This document shows, piece by piece, positions 18,124-27,958 of a stretch of 64,000 bases of DNA. The translations under genes were made by a program, and so were the position numbers. The DNA is from Planctomycetaceae bacterium. GTDB lineage: Bacteria; Planctomycetota; Planctomycetia; Pirellulales; Pirellulaceae. The first letter of the stretch is position 1. Each line of letters starts with the position of its first letter. Below the pieces are notes generated by a model. The model was not told the origin of the DNA and did not search any database. It saw nothing but the letters and a program-made list of their open reading frames with translations. The stretch covers positions 1 through 64,000 of the forward strand of contig JAIYDN010000096.1 of the NCBI GenBank assembly GCA_027487485.1, read 5' to 3'.

Positions 18124-19797
18124 ATGAAGTTTTGCCCGGGCTTTGCCCTTGGGCTGGCCGCTCTGTTAATGGGTGCCAGCAATGTTAGTGCAGATTGTGG
18201 ATGCGGAAGCAGCGCTGCTGCTGTTGTTTCGACGAGTGCAGGTTGCGGCGGATGCGGCGAAGTCGCTTCCAACGGTTGCGCACCACAAGTAACTTACGTT
18301 GAAAAGACCGTTATGGTCCCAACACAAGTTACTGAAATGAAGAAGGTCACCAAGACCGCTTACAAGACCGAAGCCAAGGAACGATCGTACACCGTTACGA
18401 AGATGGTTCCAAAGCAAGTTGAAGAAACCTACACCGTCAACGTTGCAAGCACCGTCAAGGAAGAAGTTCCTTACACAGTGAATGAAACTGTTTACACCGA
18501 TAAGGTTGAAACCTACACAGTTCAAGTTCCATCGACTGTTACCGAACAAGTTCCTTACCAAGTTGCTGTTTGCAAGTCGGTTCCAGAAGTTGTTAACTAC
18601 ACAGTTCAAGTTCCAACAACTGTCAACGAAGTTGTTAACTACACTGTTCAAGTTCCAACCTACGTTGATGTTGTAGAAACCTACAGCGTTTCCGTACCAG
18701 TAACAACAACCGAACAAGTTCCTTACACTGTTTCGGTTCCTGTTTACACAGACGAACAAGTTCCTTACTCCGTTCAAGTTCCTGTCTACACCGACGAAGT
18801 TGTTTCGTACACCGTCAAGGTTCCTTACACCGAGCAACGTACTGGCACTCGTCAAGTTTGCCGTTCGTTCCCTGTAACGACCACCAAGACTTGCACCAAA
18901 GACATGGGCTCGTACCAAACAGTTATGGAAGAAGTTGCTGTTGCTAGCTGTGCAGCTCCTGCTGCTTCCAGCTGTGGCTGTGCTGCTCCTGCTCCAAGCT
19001 GCGGATGCGCTTCGGCTGCTCCAAGCTGCGGCGGTTGCGAAGCTCCAGCTCCAGCAACACGAACTGTCTGCAAGAAGGTTTGGGTTCCTAACGTCGTAAC
19101 GACCGAAGTTCCTGTTACCACCATGCAACGACAAATGGTTGACGAGCCTTACACCTACAACGTCTCGCTTTGCCGCGACGAAGTTCGTCAAAAGACCGTC
19201 AAGAAGGTTAGCTACACAACCGAGACACGTACTCGTACTGTCAAGAAGTGCAGCATGACCACCGAAACTCGTACACGAGCTGTGAACAAGGTTTCGTACA
19301 CAACTGAACAACGTCAACGTACCGTGAAGAAGTGCCAAATGGTTACTGAAACTCGGTCCAAGACTGTTGCTAAGACTGTTTGCAACACCGAAACCCGTCA
19401 ACGAACCGTCAACAAGATGGTTACCGAGATGGAAACACGAACTCGTCCTGTATGCAAGACTGTCTACACAACCGAGCAAAAAGAACGAACTGTCAAGGTT
19501 GCTAGCGTTGTGCCAAAGCAAATGACACGAACCGTTTGCAAGACTGTTTTGACTCCAGAAACCAAGACTCGCACCAAGACTGTTTGCGAAGCTGTTTCCG
19601 AAGTAAAGACCGAAACCTACAACGTTTGTATTCCTTACACCGTTGAAGAAGAAGTTGCTGTTACCGTCTGCAAGATGGTTCCATCGGTTGTTCAAGTCGC
19701 TGTTGCAGCTCCAGCTGCTTCCGGTTGCGGCGCTGCTTCCTCCGCTTGCGGCTGTGCAGCTCCTGCACCAGTTGCTTCCGGCTGCGGCTGCAAGTAA
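18124..19797 (+). CDS. Secreted cysteine-rich YTV-repeat protein, likely cell-wall structural
   Basis: 557 residues from the ATG at 18124, which has a GAGGAG ribosome site and opens directly into a signal peptide (MKFCPGFALGLAALLMGASNVSA). The upstream ATG at 18067 is rejected. The N-terminal half (about 55-265) is a series of repeats around YTVQVPxxVxE with alternating YTV, the motif described as a planctomycete-specific domain from Rhodopirellula baltica. The second half (about 330-510) repeats RTRTVKKxxxxTETR. Cys-Gly-Cys-rich blocks sit at the start (DCGCG, CGGCG), middle (SCGCAAPAPSCGCA) and end (SACGCAAP, finishing GCGCK). Disulfide-linked proteins are known to build planctomycete walls. 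Codon use is strongly biased (GTT, AAG, GAA, ACC), which suggests very high expression. Confidence 0.93.
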   Translation: MKFCPGFALGLAALLMGASNVSADCGCGSSAAAVVSTSAGCGGCGEVASNGCAPQVTYVEKTVMVPTQVTEMKKVTKTAYKTEAKERSYTVTKMVPKQVEETYTVNVASTVKEEVPYTVNETVYTDKVETYTVQVPSTVTEQVPYQVAVCKSVPEVVNYTVQVPTTVNEVVNYTVQVPTYVDVVETYSVSVPVTTTEQVPYTVSVPVYTDEQVPYSVQVPVYTDEVVSYTVKVPYTEQRTGTRQVCRSFPVTTTKTCTKDMGSYQTVMEEVAVASCAAPAASSCGCAAPAPSCGCASAAPSCGGCEAPAPATRTVCKKVWVPNVVTTEVPVTTMQRQMVDEPYTYNVSLCRDEVRQKTVKKVSYTTETRTRTVKKCSMTTETRTRAVNKVSYTTEQRQRTVKKCQMVTETRSKTVAKTVCNTETRQRTVNKMVTEMETRTRPVCKTVYTTEQKERTVKVASVVPKQMTRTVCKTVLTPETKTRTKTVCEAVSEVKTETYNVCIPYTVEEEVAVTVCKMVPSVVQVAVAAPAASGCGAASSACGCAAPAPVASGCGCK

Positions 19798-19799
19798 TC

Positions 19800-19823
19800 G
19801 AGACGAGAAGTCTCAGATTTTTT
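19800..19823 (+). terminator. Short terminator after the YTV gene
   Basis: GAGAC (19800-19804) and GTCTC (19810-19814) form a 5-bp stem with a 5-nt loop, followed two bases later by six T's. It starts 3 bp after the stop codon. The stem is short, so it probably acts together with the stronger hairpin at 19866. Confidence 0.5.
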
Positions 19824-19865
19824 GACCGTTCGACTAGAACTTTCCAAGAAATCGAAATAATTCGA

Positions 19866-19906
19866 ACGGCCTGTGCGAGGTATCTTGCACGGGCCGTTTT
19901 TCTTTT
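19866..19906 (+). terminator. Strong rho-independent terminator after the YTV gene
   Basis: ACGGCCTGTGC (19866-19876) pairs with GCACGGGCCGT (19887-19897) with one G-U pair and a 10-nt loop, followed by TTTTTCTTTT. It lies between the YTV gene and acnA. Its position inside an upstream open extension of acnA is an argument for the acnA start at 19969. Confidence 0.85.
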
Positions 19907-19968
19907 GGCTGGGCGTTGTACAATGTCCAGCCGATGTTTTGTTAGTTCCTTCCCGCCGACCAATCATT

Positions 19969-22698
19969 ATGACCACCTCAAGAATCGCAGATCCGTTTGG
20001 AGCCCGTGACACTTTTCATGCACCTCAAGGTCAACTCGGGATCTACCGGCTTCAAAAGCTAGAAGATCTCGGTATTGCCGCGGTTTCTAAGCTTCCGTTC
20101 TCCATTCGAGTTCTCTTGGAAGCGGTCTTGCGCAATTGCGATGGATATCAAGTCACCGAAGACGATGTCAAGAATCTAGCCAAATGGAACGCCGCCAAGC
20201 CAGCCGAATTGGAAGTACCGTTCAAACCCGCTCGCGTCGTTTTGCAGGACTTCACGGGGGTACCCGCCGTCGTGGACCTTGCCGCCATGCGAGATGCCAT
20301 GAATGCACTGGGAGGAGATCCCAAGAAGATCAATCCTCTGATTCCCGTCGACCTGGTGATCGACCACTCCGTCCAAGTGGATTTCTTCGGTGCTGCTGAC
20401 TCGTTGGCCAAGAATGTCGAAGTTGAATTCGCTCGAAACAAAGAACGTTATGAATTCTTGCGATGGGGCCAACAAGCCTTTGATAACTTCCGAGTTGTGC
20501 CACCGAACACGGGGATCGTCCACCAAGTCAACCTGGAGTTTCTTGCGAAAGCTGTGTTTTTGGGCAAGGATCATTTGGGGGCGGTTGCATTTCCAGACAC
20601 CCTCGTCGGTACAGACTCGCACACGACCATGATCAATGGTCTGGGTGTTTTGGGCTGGGGCGTTGGTGGTATCGAGGCAGAAGCAACCATGCTTGGCCAG
20701 CCACTTTACATGCTGATGCCTGAGGTTGTCGGAATGAAGTTAACCGGCAAGATTGCTCCGGGCGCTTCGGCGACGGACTTGGTTCTGCGAGTTACCGAAA
20801 TTCTTCGTAAAGAAGGGGTGGTCAATAAGTTTGTCGAGTTCTTTGGCGACGGGGTTTCATGCATGTCCCTTGCAGACCGTGCAACGATCGCCAACATGGC
20901 ACCTGAGTATGGCGCGACCATGGGCTTCTTCCCTGTAGACAACGAAACGTTGATCTACATGCGTCGTACTGGCCGAACGAAAGACGAAATCGAACTGGTC
21001 GAACGCTACTGCAAAGAACAGGGACTGTTCCGAATCGATGGCAGCAATGACCTGAACTACACCAAGGTGCTAACTTTGGAGCTCAGTACGATTGAACCAG
21101 CGATGGCAGGTCCAAAACGTCCACAAGACCGCGTGCCATTGAAGACGGTCAAAGCTTCGTTTGCAAAGGCGCTATCGGCCCCAATCGCGGAGCGCGGTTT
21201 CGGATTGCAAGCGAACCAGCTGGATGCCACCGCTACGGTCAAAGGCAACAACACACCAGATAGCTCAGATACCGAGATCGCACACGGTTCGGTGGTGATT
21301 GCTTCTATCACTTCTTGCACTAATACCAGCAACCCTTCGGTCATGTTGGGAGCTGGACTACTGGCCAAGAAAGCGGTCGCACGGGGGCTCAAGGTAAAAT
21401 CATTCGTAAAGACAAGCCTTGCACCTGGTTCCCGAGTCGTCACCGATTACTTGACGAAGGCAGATGTTTTGAGCTCCTTAGAGCAATTAGGTTTCTTTGT
21501 AGTGGGATATGGATGCACCACTTGCATCGGCAACAGTGGGCCATTGCCAGAAGCAGTGTCGGATGCAATCACCGAAGGCAATCTGGTCGCAGCAGCAGTG
21601 CTCAGCGGGAATCGTAATTTTGAAGGCCGCGTCAATCCGCACACTCGAGCCAATTACCTTGCGAGCCCTGGTCTGGTGGTCGCGTATGCTATTGCAGGAA
21701 CTGTGGATATCGATTTCGAATCTGAACCGATCGGACATGATCCTTCCGGAAAGCCAGTATTCTTTCGGGAGATTTGGCCGACCCATGAAGAAATCTTGGC
21801 TGCCATCGAAGAGAGCGTACAGCCTGAAATGTTTATCAAGCAGTATTCGAGTGCGTTCACGGACAATGAAACATGGAATGCAATTCCAATAACGCCAGGC
21901 GAGCTATACCAATGGGACGCCAAGAGCACCTACATTCAGCGTCCTCCGTTCTTGGAAGGGATTACTCAAGGAGAATGCTCGATCCGTTCCGTGCAAGGCG
22001 CTCGAGTTCTTGCGGTGCTCGGTGATTCCGTAACCACCGATCATATTTCGCCAGCTGGCTCGATTACTAAGGATGGACCTGCGGGGCGATTCCTCATTGA
22101 AAATGAAGTTCATCCTCGCGACTTCAACAGCTACGGAGCTCGACGTGGCAACGACCGCGTCATGGTGCGTGGAACTTTTGCGAACATCCGTATCCGCAAC
22201 GGATTGACCCCTGGCATCGAAGGTGGTGTGACCAGGTATCTCCCGACGGGTGAGCAAATGAGCATCTACGATGCCTCCATGAAGTACCAAGCAACGCGCA
22301 CTCCATTGATCATTTTGGCGGGTGCGGAATATGGAACAGGTTCTTCGCGGGACTGGGCTGCCAAGGGGACGCTTCAGCTTGGGATCAAGGCCGTGATCGC
22401 TGTTTCCTACGAGCGTATTCACCGAAGCAATCTCGTCGGAATGGGTGTTTTGCCTCTTCAGTTCCTGCCAGGGCAAAGCGCTTCCAGCTTGGGGTTAACG
22501 GGAGAAGAAACCTTTGATATCCCATCGCTTGACGATTCGCTGCAGCCTAGAAGCATGATCAACGTTGTAGCCACGTCTGCGGACGGTTCGAAGAAGACGT
22601 TTGATGCGTTGGTTCGAATCGACACGCCAGTGGAAATCGATTACTACCGCAACGGTGGAATCTTGCCAACGGTTTTGCGGAAGCTGGCCGAAGGCTAG
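19969..22698 (+). CDS. acnA: Aconitate hydratase A
   Basis: 909 residues from the ATG at 19969 ([19 protein letters not shown]), the normal AcnA length. The open frame reaches back to 19873 but that part overlaps the terminator and encodes no family sequence. Substrate and cluster motifs are present: [39 protein letters not shown] (first 4Fe-4S Cys), [14 protein letters not shown] (the other two) and the swivel-domain [14 protein letters not shown]. It isomerises citrate to isocitrate in the TCA cycle, in the cytoplasm. The next gene starts 5 bp downstream. Confidence 0.97.
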   Translation: MTTSRIADPFGARDTFHAPQGQLGIYRLQKLEDLGIAAVSKLPFSIRVLLEAVLRNCDGYQVTEDDVKNLAKWNAAKPAELEVPFKPARVVLQDFTGVPAVVDLAAMRDAMNALGGDPKKINPLIPVDLVIDHSVQVDFFGAADSLAKNVEVEFARNKERYEFLRWGQQAFDNFRVVPPNTGIVHQVNLEFLAKAVFLGKDHLGAVAFPDTLVGTDSHTTMINGLGVLGWGVGGIEAEATMLGQPLYMLMPEVVGMKLTGKIAPGASATDLVLRVTEILRKEGVVNKFVEFFGDGVSCMSLADRATIANMAPEYGATMGFFPVDNETLIYMRRTGRTKDEIELVERYCKEQGLFRIDGSNDLNYTKVLTLELSTIEPAMAGPKRPQDRVPLKTVKASFAKALSAPIAERGFGLQANQLDATATVKGNNTPDSSDTEIAHGSVVIASITSCTNTSNPSVMLGAGLLAKKAVARGLKVKSFVKTSLAPGSRVVTDYLTKADVLSSLEQLGFFVVGYGCTTCIGNSGPLPEAVSDAITEGNLVAAAVLSGNRNFEGRVNPHTRANYLASPGLVVAYAIAGTVDIDFESEPIGHDPSGKPVFFREIWPTHEEILAAIEESVQPEMFIKQYSSAFTDNETWNAIPITPGELYQWDAKSTYIQRPPFLEGITQGECSIRSVQGARVLAVLGDSVTTDHISPAGSITKDGPAGRFLIENEVHPRDFNSYGARRGNDRVMVRGTFANIRIRNGLTPGIEGGVTRYLPTGEQMSIYDASMKYQATRTPLIILAGAEYGTGSSRDWAAKGTLQLGIKAVIAVSYERIHRSNLVGMGVLPLQFLPGQSASSLGLTGEETFDIPSLDDSLQPRSMINVVATSADGSKKTFDALVRIDTPVEIDYYRNGGILPTVLRKLAEG

Positions 22699-22703
22699 AC
22701 CTC

Positions 22704-24215
22704 ATGTTCGATGTAACGCCGGGCAAGGTTTACTTGATTGGTGCAGGACCGGGAGATCCCGGTCTCATCACGGTTCGTGGTGCAGAACTGCTCGGTCGCG
22801 CGGACGTTGTTCTGTATGACGGGCTGGCAAATGAAGCTCTCTTGGCCTACGCGAAAGTCGGCGCTGAAAAAATTTGCGTTGGGAAACATGGCCATGGCGG
22901 TTCATGGGCTCAGGGAGCCATCGACGAATCCATCGTCCGAGCGGCCGCATCTGGAAAATCCGTTGCACGGCTCAAGGGCGGAGACACAGCTGTTTTTGCG
23001 AGAACTGCTGAAGAAGTGGATCGGCTCATCGACGAAAAGATCCGTTATGAAATCGTGCCTGGGATCACGGCCGCTTTGGCAGCTGGTCCTTATGCTGGAA
23101 TTCCCATCACCCACCGCGACTGGTCATCGGCTGTCGCTTTGGTTACAGGCCAGATGCAACCTGCCGACGGCAATCAAGATGCCGAAGAAACAATGGACTG
23201 GCCTGCTTTAGCGAAATTTCCAGGCACTCTTGTCCTTTATATGGGAGCCAAGACGGCAGGGTATTGGAGCGGAAAACTCATGGAGGCTGGCAAGCCCGCG
23301 TCCACTCCAGTGGCTCTCATTCGACGCTGCTCGTGGCACGACCAAGAGACGCTCCTTTGCGATCTTTCGACAGTGGCATCCACTTTGGCTGCCTCGCCGA
23401 ATTTTACACCACCCATGATCAGTGTCGTGGGGGAAGTGATTCGCATGTCCAAGAGTATGGACTGGTTCTCGGTTCGACCGTGGTTTGGAAAGCGAGTGTG
23501 GGTGACTAGCCCCAAGGCAACAGGGAGTCTGCTTGCAAAGAAGCTCGATGAACAAGGGGCTATAACTGTAGTAGAACCCGTGATGACCATTCAGCCGCCC
23601 GACGACTGGTCCCACGTCGATGCGATGATTCTAGAATCAGGTCACTTCGATTGGATTGTCTTTAGCAGTGTTTATGGCGTGGAAGGATTTTTTGCTCGGC
23701 TGAAGTCTCTGGGCAAAGATGGTCGGCTATTGGCTGGTGCAAAACTCGCTGCGGTTGGAAGCGCCACCGCGAACGCGATCGCAATGCACTCCATGGTTTG
23801 CGATGTAGTCCCGCAGACACAAGGGGCGGAGGGTATCGCCAATTTGTTCGAACAGAACTGCCGTGGAAAGCGATTCCTGTTTGTTCGAAATCCAACAGGC
23901 GAGACCATTGCCATGGATCGATTGAATCTGGCTGGTGCCGAAGTGCAATCGGTTCCTACCTACCAACAGGTCTTGAAGCCTGAATTACCAAGCTCTGTTC
24001 AGAAGTTGCTGGACGCGAACCAATTGGATGCCGTGACCGCAACCAGCAAGAACATCGCCAACCAAGCAATGGAACTGCTTGGTCCGTCGAAAACAAAAGT
24101 AACGTGGCTGAGCTTATCGCCCTCGATTTCGGATCTTCTTCGGCAGCATGGGTGCGAGAAGATTCTGACAGCGCCCGAGCCAAGCTTTGAGCAGCTTGCT
24201 TTGTTAAAATGTTAG
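22704..24215 (+). CDS. cobA-hemD: Fused uroporphyrinogen-III C-methyltransferase / uroporphyrinogen-III synthase
   Basis: 503 residues in two parts. Residues 1-250 are a SAM-dependent tetrapyrrole methylase: VYLIGAGPGDPGLITVRGAE near the start, VARLKGGDTAVFARTAEEVD and PGITAALAAGPYAGIPITHR. Residues about 260-503 are a HemD-type synthase, a poorly conserved family recognised from WVTSPKATGSLLAKKLDEQG, IVFSSVYGVEGFFARL and DAVTATSKNIANQAMELLG. The fusion makes uroporphyrinogen III from hydroxymethylbilane and methylates it to precorrin-2 for siroheme or cobalamin. It begins 5 bp after acnA, so the two are probably co-transcribed. Confidence 0.92.
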   Translation: MFDVTPGKVYLIGAGPGDPGLITVRGAELLGRADVVLYDGLANEALLAYAKVGAEKICVGKHGHGGSWAQGAIDESIVRAAASGKSVARLKGGDTAVFARTAEEVDRLIDEKIRYEIVPGITAALAAGPYAGIPITHRDWSSAVALVTGQMQPADGNQDAEETMDWPALAKFPGTLVLYMGAKTAGYWSGKLMEAGKPASTPVALIRRCSWHDQETLLCDLSTVASTLAASPNFTPPMISVVGEVIRMSKSMDWFSVRPWFGKRVWVTSPKATGSLLAKKLDEQGAITVVEPVMTIQPPDDWSHVDAMILESGHFDWIVFSSVYGVEGFFARLKSLGKDGRLLAGAKLAAVGSATANAIAMHSMVCDVVPQTQGAEGIANLFEQNCRGKRFLFVRNPTGETIAMDRLNLAGAEVQSVPTYQQVLKPELPSSVQKLLDANQLDAVTATSKNIANQAMELLGPSKTKVTWLSLSPSISDLLRQHGCEKILTAPEPSFEQLALLKC

Positions 24216-24303
24216 TCTCGCGAGAGCAAGAACATCTTGAGGAATCATGCTCTACTACGATCTATAACTTGATAACGAACCCACTTAGGCAAGGTCACAA
24301 GCG

Positions 24304-26301
24304 ATGGCATTCCCCAAATTCTTACTCCTGTTGACTGCTCCTTGGTTGCTTCTGCTGTGCCCATCGCAGTCGATATCGCAAGAGACTGAAACGTGGTTTG
24401 GATGGGTCGAAACACCCACGCAACATCTTCGAACGGTGCTCAAGATACAACGTAGTTCCGAGCCAAACGTAGCGACTGTAACTGGTGCCATTATCAGCCC
24501 GGATCAATCTTCCGAGGAAATTTCCTTAACGGATTTGCAGCTCAAGGCTACGGAACCAGATGGTTGGCGGTTTCAGTTGGTAAACCCAAAGGATGCAAAG
24601 CCTATTGCTTCCTTTCGCGGGACTCAAGTGTCCGCTGATCGGGTCGAAGGGAAGCTTGACCAGTCGGGCCAATCGCTATCAGCCAATTTTGAACGTATCA
24701 ATCAGCTTCCGGTTGAATCGGCACAAACGTTAGGAGCAGATGCTGTTTGGACAGGGACATTGAACTTGGTGGTTAAAAAGATGGATTTTCGAATTCGCGT
24801 TTACAGCCAGCCGCCGTTTGCAACTAAAGACTCACCGAGAGTACTTTTTGATTCACTCTCCGAACGGTTCGTGGGCATCCCTGCTAAGGTAGAAATGGAC
24901 CAAGATCGAAATACCACATTTGAGATCGCTGCGATCGGAGCGAAGTTCAGTGCCAAGTTAAATGATGCTGGGAATGAGCTGGTCGGAAGCTTCACTCAGA
25001 ACAAGATTCCATTCCCATTAACTATGCGCTTGGTCGAACCTGCTTCGGATTCAAAAACTTCCGCACCAGTCGCTTCGGAAGAACCAATGCCAGCGCCGGC
25101 AGAGTCAACAACCGAGCCGAAAACAGAACCATCCAGTAACCTGGGAGACAAGCTATCGGAAACCGAAAGCTATCTAGAAGTGTCCTTTGAAGTCAACTTG
25201 GGCAGTGTGAAACCATCGAACAAAAAAGAAACGGCAAAGTCTCCTGCCCTGCCGGCAAAAGAGAGAATCGCTGGCACGTTGACGCTACCCAAGATGACCA
25301 TGGTCAGTGGCAAAGGTTTTCCTGCGGTAGTCATGGTTACAGGAAGCGGTCCCCAAGACCGTGACGAAACGATCGGAAGACACAAACCTTTTGCCGTCTT
25401 AGCGCACTTTCTGGCTGAGCAAGGCATTGCGTCCTTGCGGTACGATGATCGAGGCGTCGGCGAGAGCACGGGCAACTTCCTGACGGCAACGAGCGCCGAT
25501 TTTGCAAAGGATGCATTAGCGGTCTGGAACTACGCGTGTGGAATCAAGGAACTGGACTCGGAACGGGTTGGAATACTTGGGCACAGCGAAGGCGGCTTGG
25601 TGGGACCGATGGTGGCAAACTGGGAATCGAGAGTTGCGTTTCTTATTCTGCTGGCTCCCCCCGGAGTCACTGGCGGGGACGTTCTCAAGTCTCAAATCGA
25701 TCGCATGTCGGAACTGCAAGGGGTTGATCCGGCAACGCGAAAGGCGACCATGATGCTGCAGCAACAATTGCAAGATATTGCGGCTGGATACTTTGTGGAT
25801 GATGCAACCATGAAACGCGACATTCGAAAAGCGATTCAGGAGCAATGGCCCTTACTGGAATCCGCCGCTTTGGCGTCGGATCCAACGGTCAATACCAACG
25901 AACTCAAACAACAGCTAACTAATCAGATCGACCAGCAGTTTATGGAGCTGAAGTCGCCATGGTACTCGTACTTTCTCAATTACGATCCAGGGCCATCCTG
26001 GCTGTTGCTGCGCTGTCCCACACTGGCCATTTGGGGAGAAAAGGACACTCAGGTTTTGCCTCAATTGAATGGGTTGGCTATCGAGCAAATGGTGGAGAGA
26101 AATCCGGCGTTGGAGGCGACGCTTGTGGTCTTGCCTTCCATAAACCACATGATGCAAAACAGCACGACCGGGCTACCCGAAGAATACAGCGAAATTCAAG
26201 AGACGATATCGAACGATGTGCTAGATACGATAGGGCAATGGATAAATCTCCAGGGCCTATCCACATCCCATTCCGAAGGCCCCGGTATCGGAAAGCCCTA
26301 G
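24304..26301 (+). CDS. Exported alpha/beta hydrolase with an N-terminal extension
   Basis: 665 residues. A strong signal peptide (FLLLLTAPWLLLLCPSQSIS) is followed by roughly 230 residues of beta-rich, non-catalytic sequence, a Pro/Glu/Ser-rich linker (about 245-285) and a serine hydrolase domain. The latter has GSGPQDRDETIGRHKPF (oxyanion region), YDDRGVGESTG, the nucleophile in GILGHSEGGLVGPM near residue 424, the Asp in LAIWGEKDTQVLP and the His in LPSINHMMQ. This layout is seen in exported serine aminopeptidase/acyl-hydrolase homologues of the S9/S33 type; the substrate is unknown. A copy of the palindromic repeat element lies 16 bp downstream. Confidence 0.85.
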   Translation: MAFPKFLLLLTAPWLLLLCPSQSISQETETWFGWVETPTQHLRTVLKIQRSSEPNVATVTGAIISPDQSSEEISLTDLQLKATEPDGWRFQLVNPKDAKPIASFRGTQVSADRVEGKLDQSGQSLSANFERINQLPVESAQTLGADAVWTGTLNLVVKKMDFRIRVYSQPPFATKDSPRVLFDSLSERFVGIPAKVEMDQDRNTTFEIAAIGAKFSAKLNDAGNELVGSFTQNKIPFPLTMRLVEPASDSKTSAPVASEEPMPAPAESTTEPKTEPSSNLGDKLSETESYLEVSFEVNLGSVKPSNKKETAKSPALPAKERIAGTLTLPKMTMVSGKGFPAVVMVTGSGPQDRDETIGRHKPFAVLAHFLAEQGIASLRYDDRGVGESTGNFLTATSADFAKDALAVWNYACGIKELDSERVGILGHSEGGLVGPMVANWESRVAFLILLAPPGVTGGDVLKSQIDRMSELQGVDPATRKATMMLQQQLQDIAAGYFVDDATMKRDIRKAIQEQWPLLESAALASDPTVNTNELKQQLTNQIDQQFMELKSPWYSYFLNYDPGPSWLLLRCPTLAIWGEKDTQVLPQLNGLAIEQMVERNPALEATLVVLPSINHMMQNSTTGLPEEYSEIQETISNDVLDTIGQWINLQGLSTSHSEGPGIGKP

Positions 26302-26317
26302 CAAAGATAAGAATGAC

Positions 26318-26423
26318 GCGCCCGACAAAAGTCGTTTTTCGTTTTTTTGAGCCTGAGGCGTTAGCCGATTATTACAATACAAAAGAACTCGGCTAGCGCC
26401 TCAGGCTCAGTTTTGTCTGGCAC
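26318..26423 (+). repeat. Palindromic intergenic element, copy A
   Basis: GAGCCTGAGGCGTTAGCCGA (26349-26368) and TCGGCTAGCGCCTCAGGCTC (26389-26408) form a 20-bp inverted repeat with one mismatch and a 20-nt loop. A left flank of GCGCCCGACAAAAGTCG plus a T-rich stretch belongs to the element, because the same flank is present in copy B at 40005-40110, in the opposite orientation. It lies between the hydrolase and wecB (convergent genes) and may also end transcription. Confidence 0.9.
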
Positions 26424-26445
26424 GTCAAGTATGGAAAAGTATGGC

Positions 26446-27594
26446 CTACAGTTCCATTTCAAGGATGGCGCGGATCCTTGGAGCTGCCAATCCATCGCCA
26501 TAAGGATTCTTAAGCGCTGATCGTTTTGCGTATTCGGCATGATCGTTCAGCAACAGCGAGGCTTCGCGTACGATCGTCTCCACCTTGGTACCAACCAATC
26601 GGCATGTGCCAGCTTCAATCCCTTCGGGTCTTTCCGTTGTATCGCGCATGACGAGCACAGGTTTCCCAAGCGACGGCGCTTCCTCTTGTACGCCCCCTGA
26701 ATCGCTGAGAAGAAACGTACAATGGTCCATCAACCAGACGAAGTCTTCATAGCCAGCAGGCTCCACCAACGCCACTCGATCGTTCGAACCTAGTAGACGT
26801 TGCACGGGCTCGCGCACTTGCGGATTCAAATGAACGGGGAAAAGAACTCCGACCTCAGGAAAGGCCGCCGTCAATTTTGCGATCGAATGACAGATCCTTT
26901 CGAAACCATCACCAAACGATTCGCGACGATGGCCAGTGACTAAAATCCAGCGTTTGGAGCCTTCCAAGAAGTCGCGTCGAAAGTTGCTAGGGATGTTCAA
27001 TCGAGCTACAACGTCTGGGGCTGAAACGTGGTTGGCATGCAACCGATTCCGCACCCAAAGCAAAGCGTCGACAACAGTGTTGCCTGTGACATGCAATCCG
27101 GAGGAGATCCCTTCACGCTGCAGATTCGCTTTGCTGACATCGGTTGGGCAAAAATGCCATCGCGTAATAGGCGAAGTGAGACGTCGATTCATTTCTTCTG
27201 GAAATGGGGACATCATGTTGCCAGTCCGAAGGCCTGCCTCAACGTGCCCGACCGGAATTTTCGCATAAAAGGCAGCCATCGCAGAGGCTAACACCGTGGT
27301 TGTGTCCCCTTGGACTAGGAGCGCTGCTGGCTTGTGTTGGTTGCACCAATTGGACACGGCGGTCAGAACTCGGCCGGTAAGGTCAGGCAGAGTTTGTCCG
27401 GGCTGCATGAGATTCAGGTCATGTTCTGGAAGGATACCAAACACCCCGAGCGTTTGGTCAAGCATCTGTCGATGCTGAGCGGTAGCAAGAAAGACGGTAT
27501 CAAACGCATTCGATTCCCGCAGAGCGAAATAAACAGGCGCCATTTTTACGGCCTCAGGCCGAGTGCCCGCAACAACCGCGACTAATCTTTTCAA
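26446..27594 (-). CDS. wecB: UDP-N-acetylglucosamine 2-epimerase (non-hydrolysing)
   Basis: 382 residues, the normal length. The start VAVVAGTRPEAVKMAPVYFA, then LVQGDTTTVLASAMAAFY, VGHVEAGLRTG and FPEEMNRRL are the conserved UDP-binding and catalytic motifs. DSGGVQEEAPSLGKPVLVMR and TERPEGIEAGTCRLVG close the active site. It converts UDP-GlcNAc to UDP-ManNAc, a precursor of surface polysaccharide. A WecG/TagA-type transferase, whose family often uses ManNAc or its uronate, lies 28 kb away at 55007, so the two may act in one pathway. The gene stands alone on its strand. Confidence 0.95.
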   Translation of the reverse strand: MKRLVAVVAGTRPEAVKMAPVYFALRESNAFDTVFLATAQHRQMLDQTLGVFGILPEHDLNLMQPGQTLPDLTGRVLTAVSNWCNQHKPAALLVQGDTTTVLASAMAAFYAKIPVGHVEAGLRTGNMMSPFPEEMNRRLTSPITRWHFCPTDVSKANLQREGISSGLHVTGNTVVDALLWVRNRLHANHVSAPDVVARLNIPSNFRRDFLEGSKRWILVTGHRRESFGDGFERICHSIAKLTAAFPEVGVLFPVHLNPQVREPVQRLLGSNDRVALVEPAGYEDFVWLMDHCTFLLSDSGGVQEEAPSLGKPVLVMRDTTERPEGIEAGTCRLVGTKVETIVREASLLLNDHAEYAKRSALKNPYGDGLAAPRIRAILEMEL

Positions 27595-27958
27595 ACAACG
27601 TATCCTGTTCTACAAAGCGTCCTTACAACAGCGAAACATTCGGTCAGAGTCTACCATCTTCAACGCATTTAGAAACGGCAGCCCGCCGAAAAACCAATGA
27701 ATCCCCGCATTGGTAACGGGGGCGTTTCAGAATGGACTTTTTTCGGGTACGCTGTGTGGTAGACGAATGCCTTTGATTGGGAGATCTTGAAGTGTCGTAA
27801 CTCCAGTCGTTACCAGAACTAAGGCTTTCACCTTACAGGGGTCGTGCAACGACTTGATGCAGTACCCAGGCAGGGTTTTCGCTTCAATGAAAACTCATTG
27901 AGTGGAACGGCCCCGTAGTTTATTTGTTTTGTCTTTGCTTCCTAAGAAAGTCTGTTGT
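27595..27958. other. Divergent intergenic region, no gene seen
   Basis: 364 bases between the divergent wecB and dehydrogenase genes. No open frame with family features, no strong hairpin and no convincing -35/-10 pair could be fixed by eye. It must hold promoters in both directions. Confidence 0.5.

Noticed and set aside
18166-19695. A 509-residue open frame on the minus strand
   Set aside because: It is the mirror of the repetitive, codon-biased YTV gene; its sequence is a run of Asn/Leu/Ser with no signal or domain, as expected from reading YTV codons backwards.
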